Assembly: GCA_910591455.2 (NCBI GenBank)
Contig: OU342816.1
Coordinates: forward strand, 5,536,476-5,600,475
From: Pholis gunnellus
Taxonomy: Eukaryota; Chordata; Actinopteri; Perciformes; Pholidae
Reading direction: 5' to 3'
Length of the DNA stretch: 64,000 bases
Made by a program: the position numbers and the translations under genes. Position 1 is the first letter of the stretch. The number at the start of each line of letters is the position of its first letter. Below, in pieces: positions 62,926 to 64,000 of the stretch. Below the pieces are notes generated by a model that did no database searches, had not been told where the DNA came from, and saw only the letters and a list, made by a program, of their open reading frames with translations.

Positions 62926-64000
62926 GAAGTGTGCATTATTGGTCTTGATATTCATGCAACAAAGCATACATATTAAGTCCAAAATCCAAAAAGTCTCGAA
63001 GGAAAACATTGTTGCCAAGTTTTCTCAGGTTAGACTGTGGTACAGACAATTCCTTATAGACAGTGGAGACAACACACTGCTCTGACAACAGCATGGAAGA
63101 AAGTGCAACCTTACAGAAGAAAGAAAGCATAACTAACGAATCCCACTGGCAGTCGTGTGTGTTCACGGGTATTATGCAGTGAGTGTAAGCTAAGTTAAAG
63201 CATTCTTGTTAAAGAGCAGTAAGCTAAGTGTCTCTGGTAGATGGTTTATTTAACTCTTTACCTTAAAAGCAATCATGTGCACATTTATTAAATTGTGGGT
63301 ATGCTTGTGTGAATTTGTGTGTACACCCTATTAAATTATGTGTGTGTGGGATTATTCACGAAAAAAAAAAAAACTGTTGTATATCATTTTTGCACAGTCG
63401 TGCTCTGATAGAACAATAACCGTCTTTGGCCACAGCCAGGATACATTAAATACATGTAAACTTTGACTGTTTTTCATCTGAAGTCAAAACAAAAACACTC
63501 GTCTTTTAGTGCTTGAGACAGGAAATAATGTAACGTAGTTAAAGCTGTGCTGAATCCTTACACCAAATTCACAGTAGCCCGTCGATAAAATGGTCAACTA
63601 AATCAAAATCGAATGATCTATCTCGCAGACACAGTGGTCAATGTGCGGCTACTTTCCACAATACACCTAAATTATGCTGTATGATTCACTCAAGCAACTG
63701 TCGTAAAACAAAGGGTGCTAACACAAATGGTACTAACAGAATATTGTGGGATTCAGCCCAGCTTTTCATCCTGTAACTTCTCTTTGCTTGATATAAAACA
63801 CAGGTGCCTGTTAGTGCTTCTATGCTCCTCTGCCAGCGAGGACGACTACATATTGCAAAACACTTTATAAAGCTCAGCAAACAGAAATAATACAACAAGC
63901 TTCTGAACTGACATGATAGACAATCCCCTGAAGCAAACCCTCATAGAAAACGAATGACCCTCTGATGCTGCTGCTTTTAAGACAAATAATCAATGCATTT
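62926..64000. other. Flank downstream of scn4b
   Basis: AT-rich DNA with an A run near 63360-63373. No exon or repeat that I can support. Confidence 0.5.

Overview
The window looks like a piece of a teleost fish nuclear chromosome. Coding exons are short and separated by introns with GT/AG borders, the non-coding DNA is AT-rich and full of long (CA)n tracts and fish-type interspersed repeats, and the recognisable proteins are vertebrate-specific families. I found no bacterial, viral or organellar genes and no CRISPR array.

Layout, left to right. (1) 1-9782 is non-coding, followed by the large second exon of a neuronal delta connexin (Cx34/35/36 type, probably gjd1; 9783-10647, +). Its short first exon was not found and is probably left of the window. 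(2) 11-22.5 kb is intergenic and repeat-rich, with a candidate solo LTR just before tagln. (3) tagln (transgelin/SM22, +) has a non-coding first exon ending at 22890 and coding exons in 26038-26995. (4) 27.5-34.5 kb is a gene desert. (5) pafah1b2 (catalytic alpha2 subunit of platelet-activating factor acetylhydrolase 1B) lies on the minus strand, 39641 to 36939, with a long 3' UTR to about 34.56 kb. (6) A possible unrecognised two-exon gene for a 78-residue protein sits head-to-head with pafah1b2 (40722-41337, +). (7) mpzl2 (epithelial Ig-domain adhesion protein, +) runs 43016-49559. (8) 50.7-55.3 kb holds nested transposons and one orphan exon candidate. (9) scn4b (sodium channel beta4 subunit, +) runs 56133-62439, and the rest is flank.

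The exon models of tagln, pafah1b2, mpzl2 and scn4b were joined by checking splice phase. They give 201, 229, 222 and 231 residues, equal or close to the mammalian lengths (201, 229, 215, 228, from memory). In human, TAGLN, PAFAH1B2, SCN4B and MPZL2 all lie at 11q23.3, so most of the window is a conserved block. The delta connexin is the extra member. The genes do not form one pathway. Two act on electrical excitability (connexin, scn4b), one on smooth-muscle actin, one in lipid signalling and one in epithelial adhesion.

The most interesting points are: a histidine-rich insert in the connexin cytoplasmic loop; a fish beta4 tail whose open-channel-blocking peptide has lost most of its positive charge; an ambiguous mpzl2 C-terminus with an in-frame, wobble-only poly-aspartate tract beyond the stop; a possible new small gene sharing the pafah1b2 promoter; and several transposon copies with readable target duplications.
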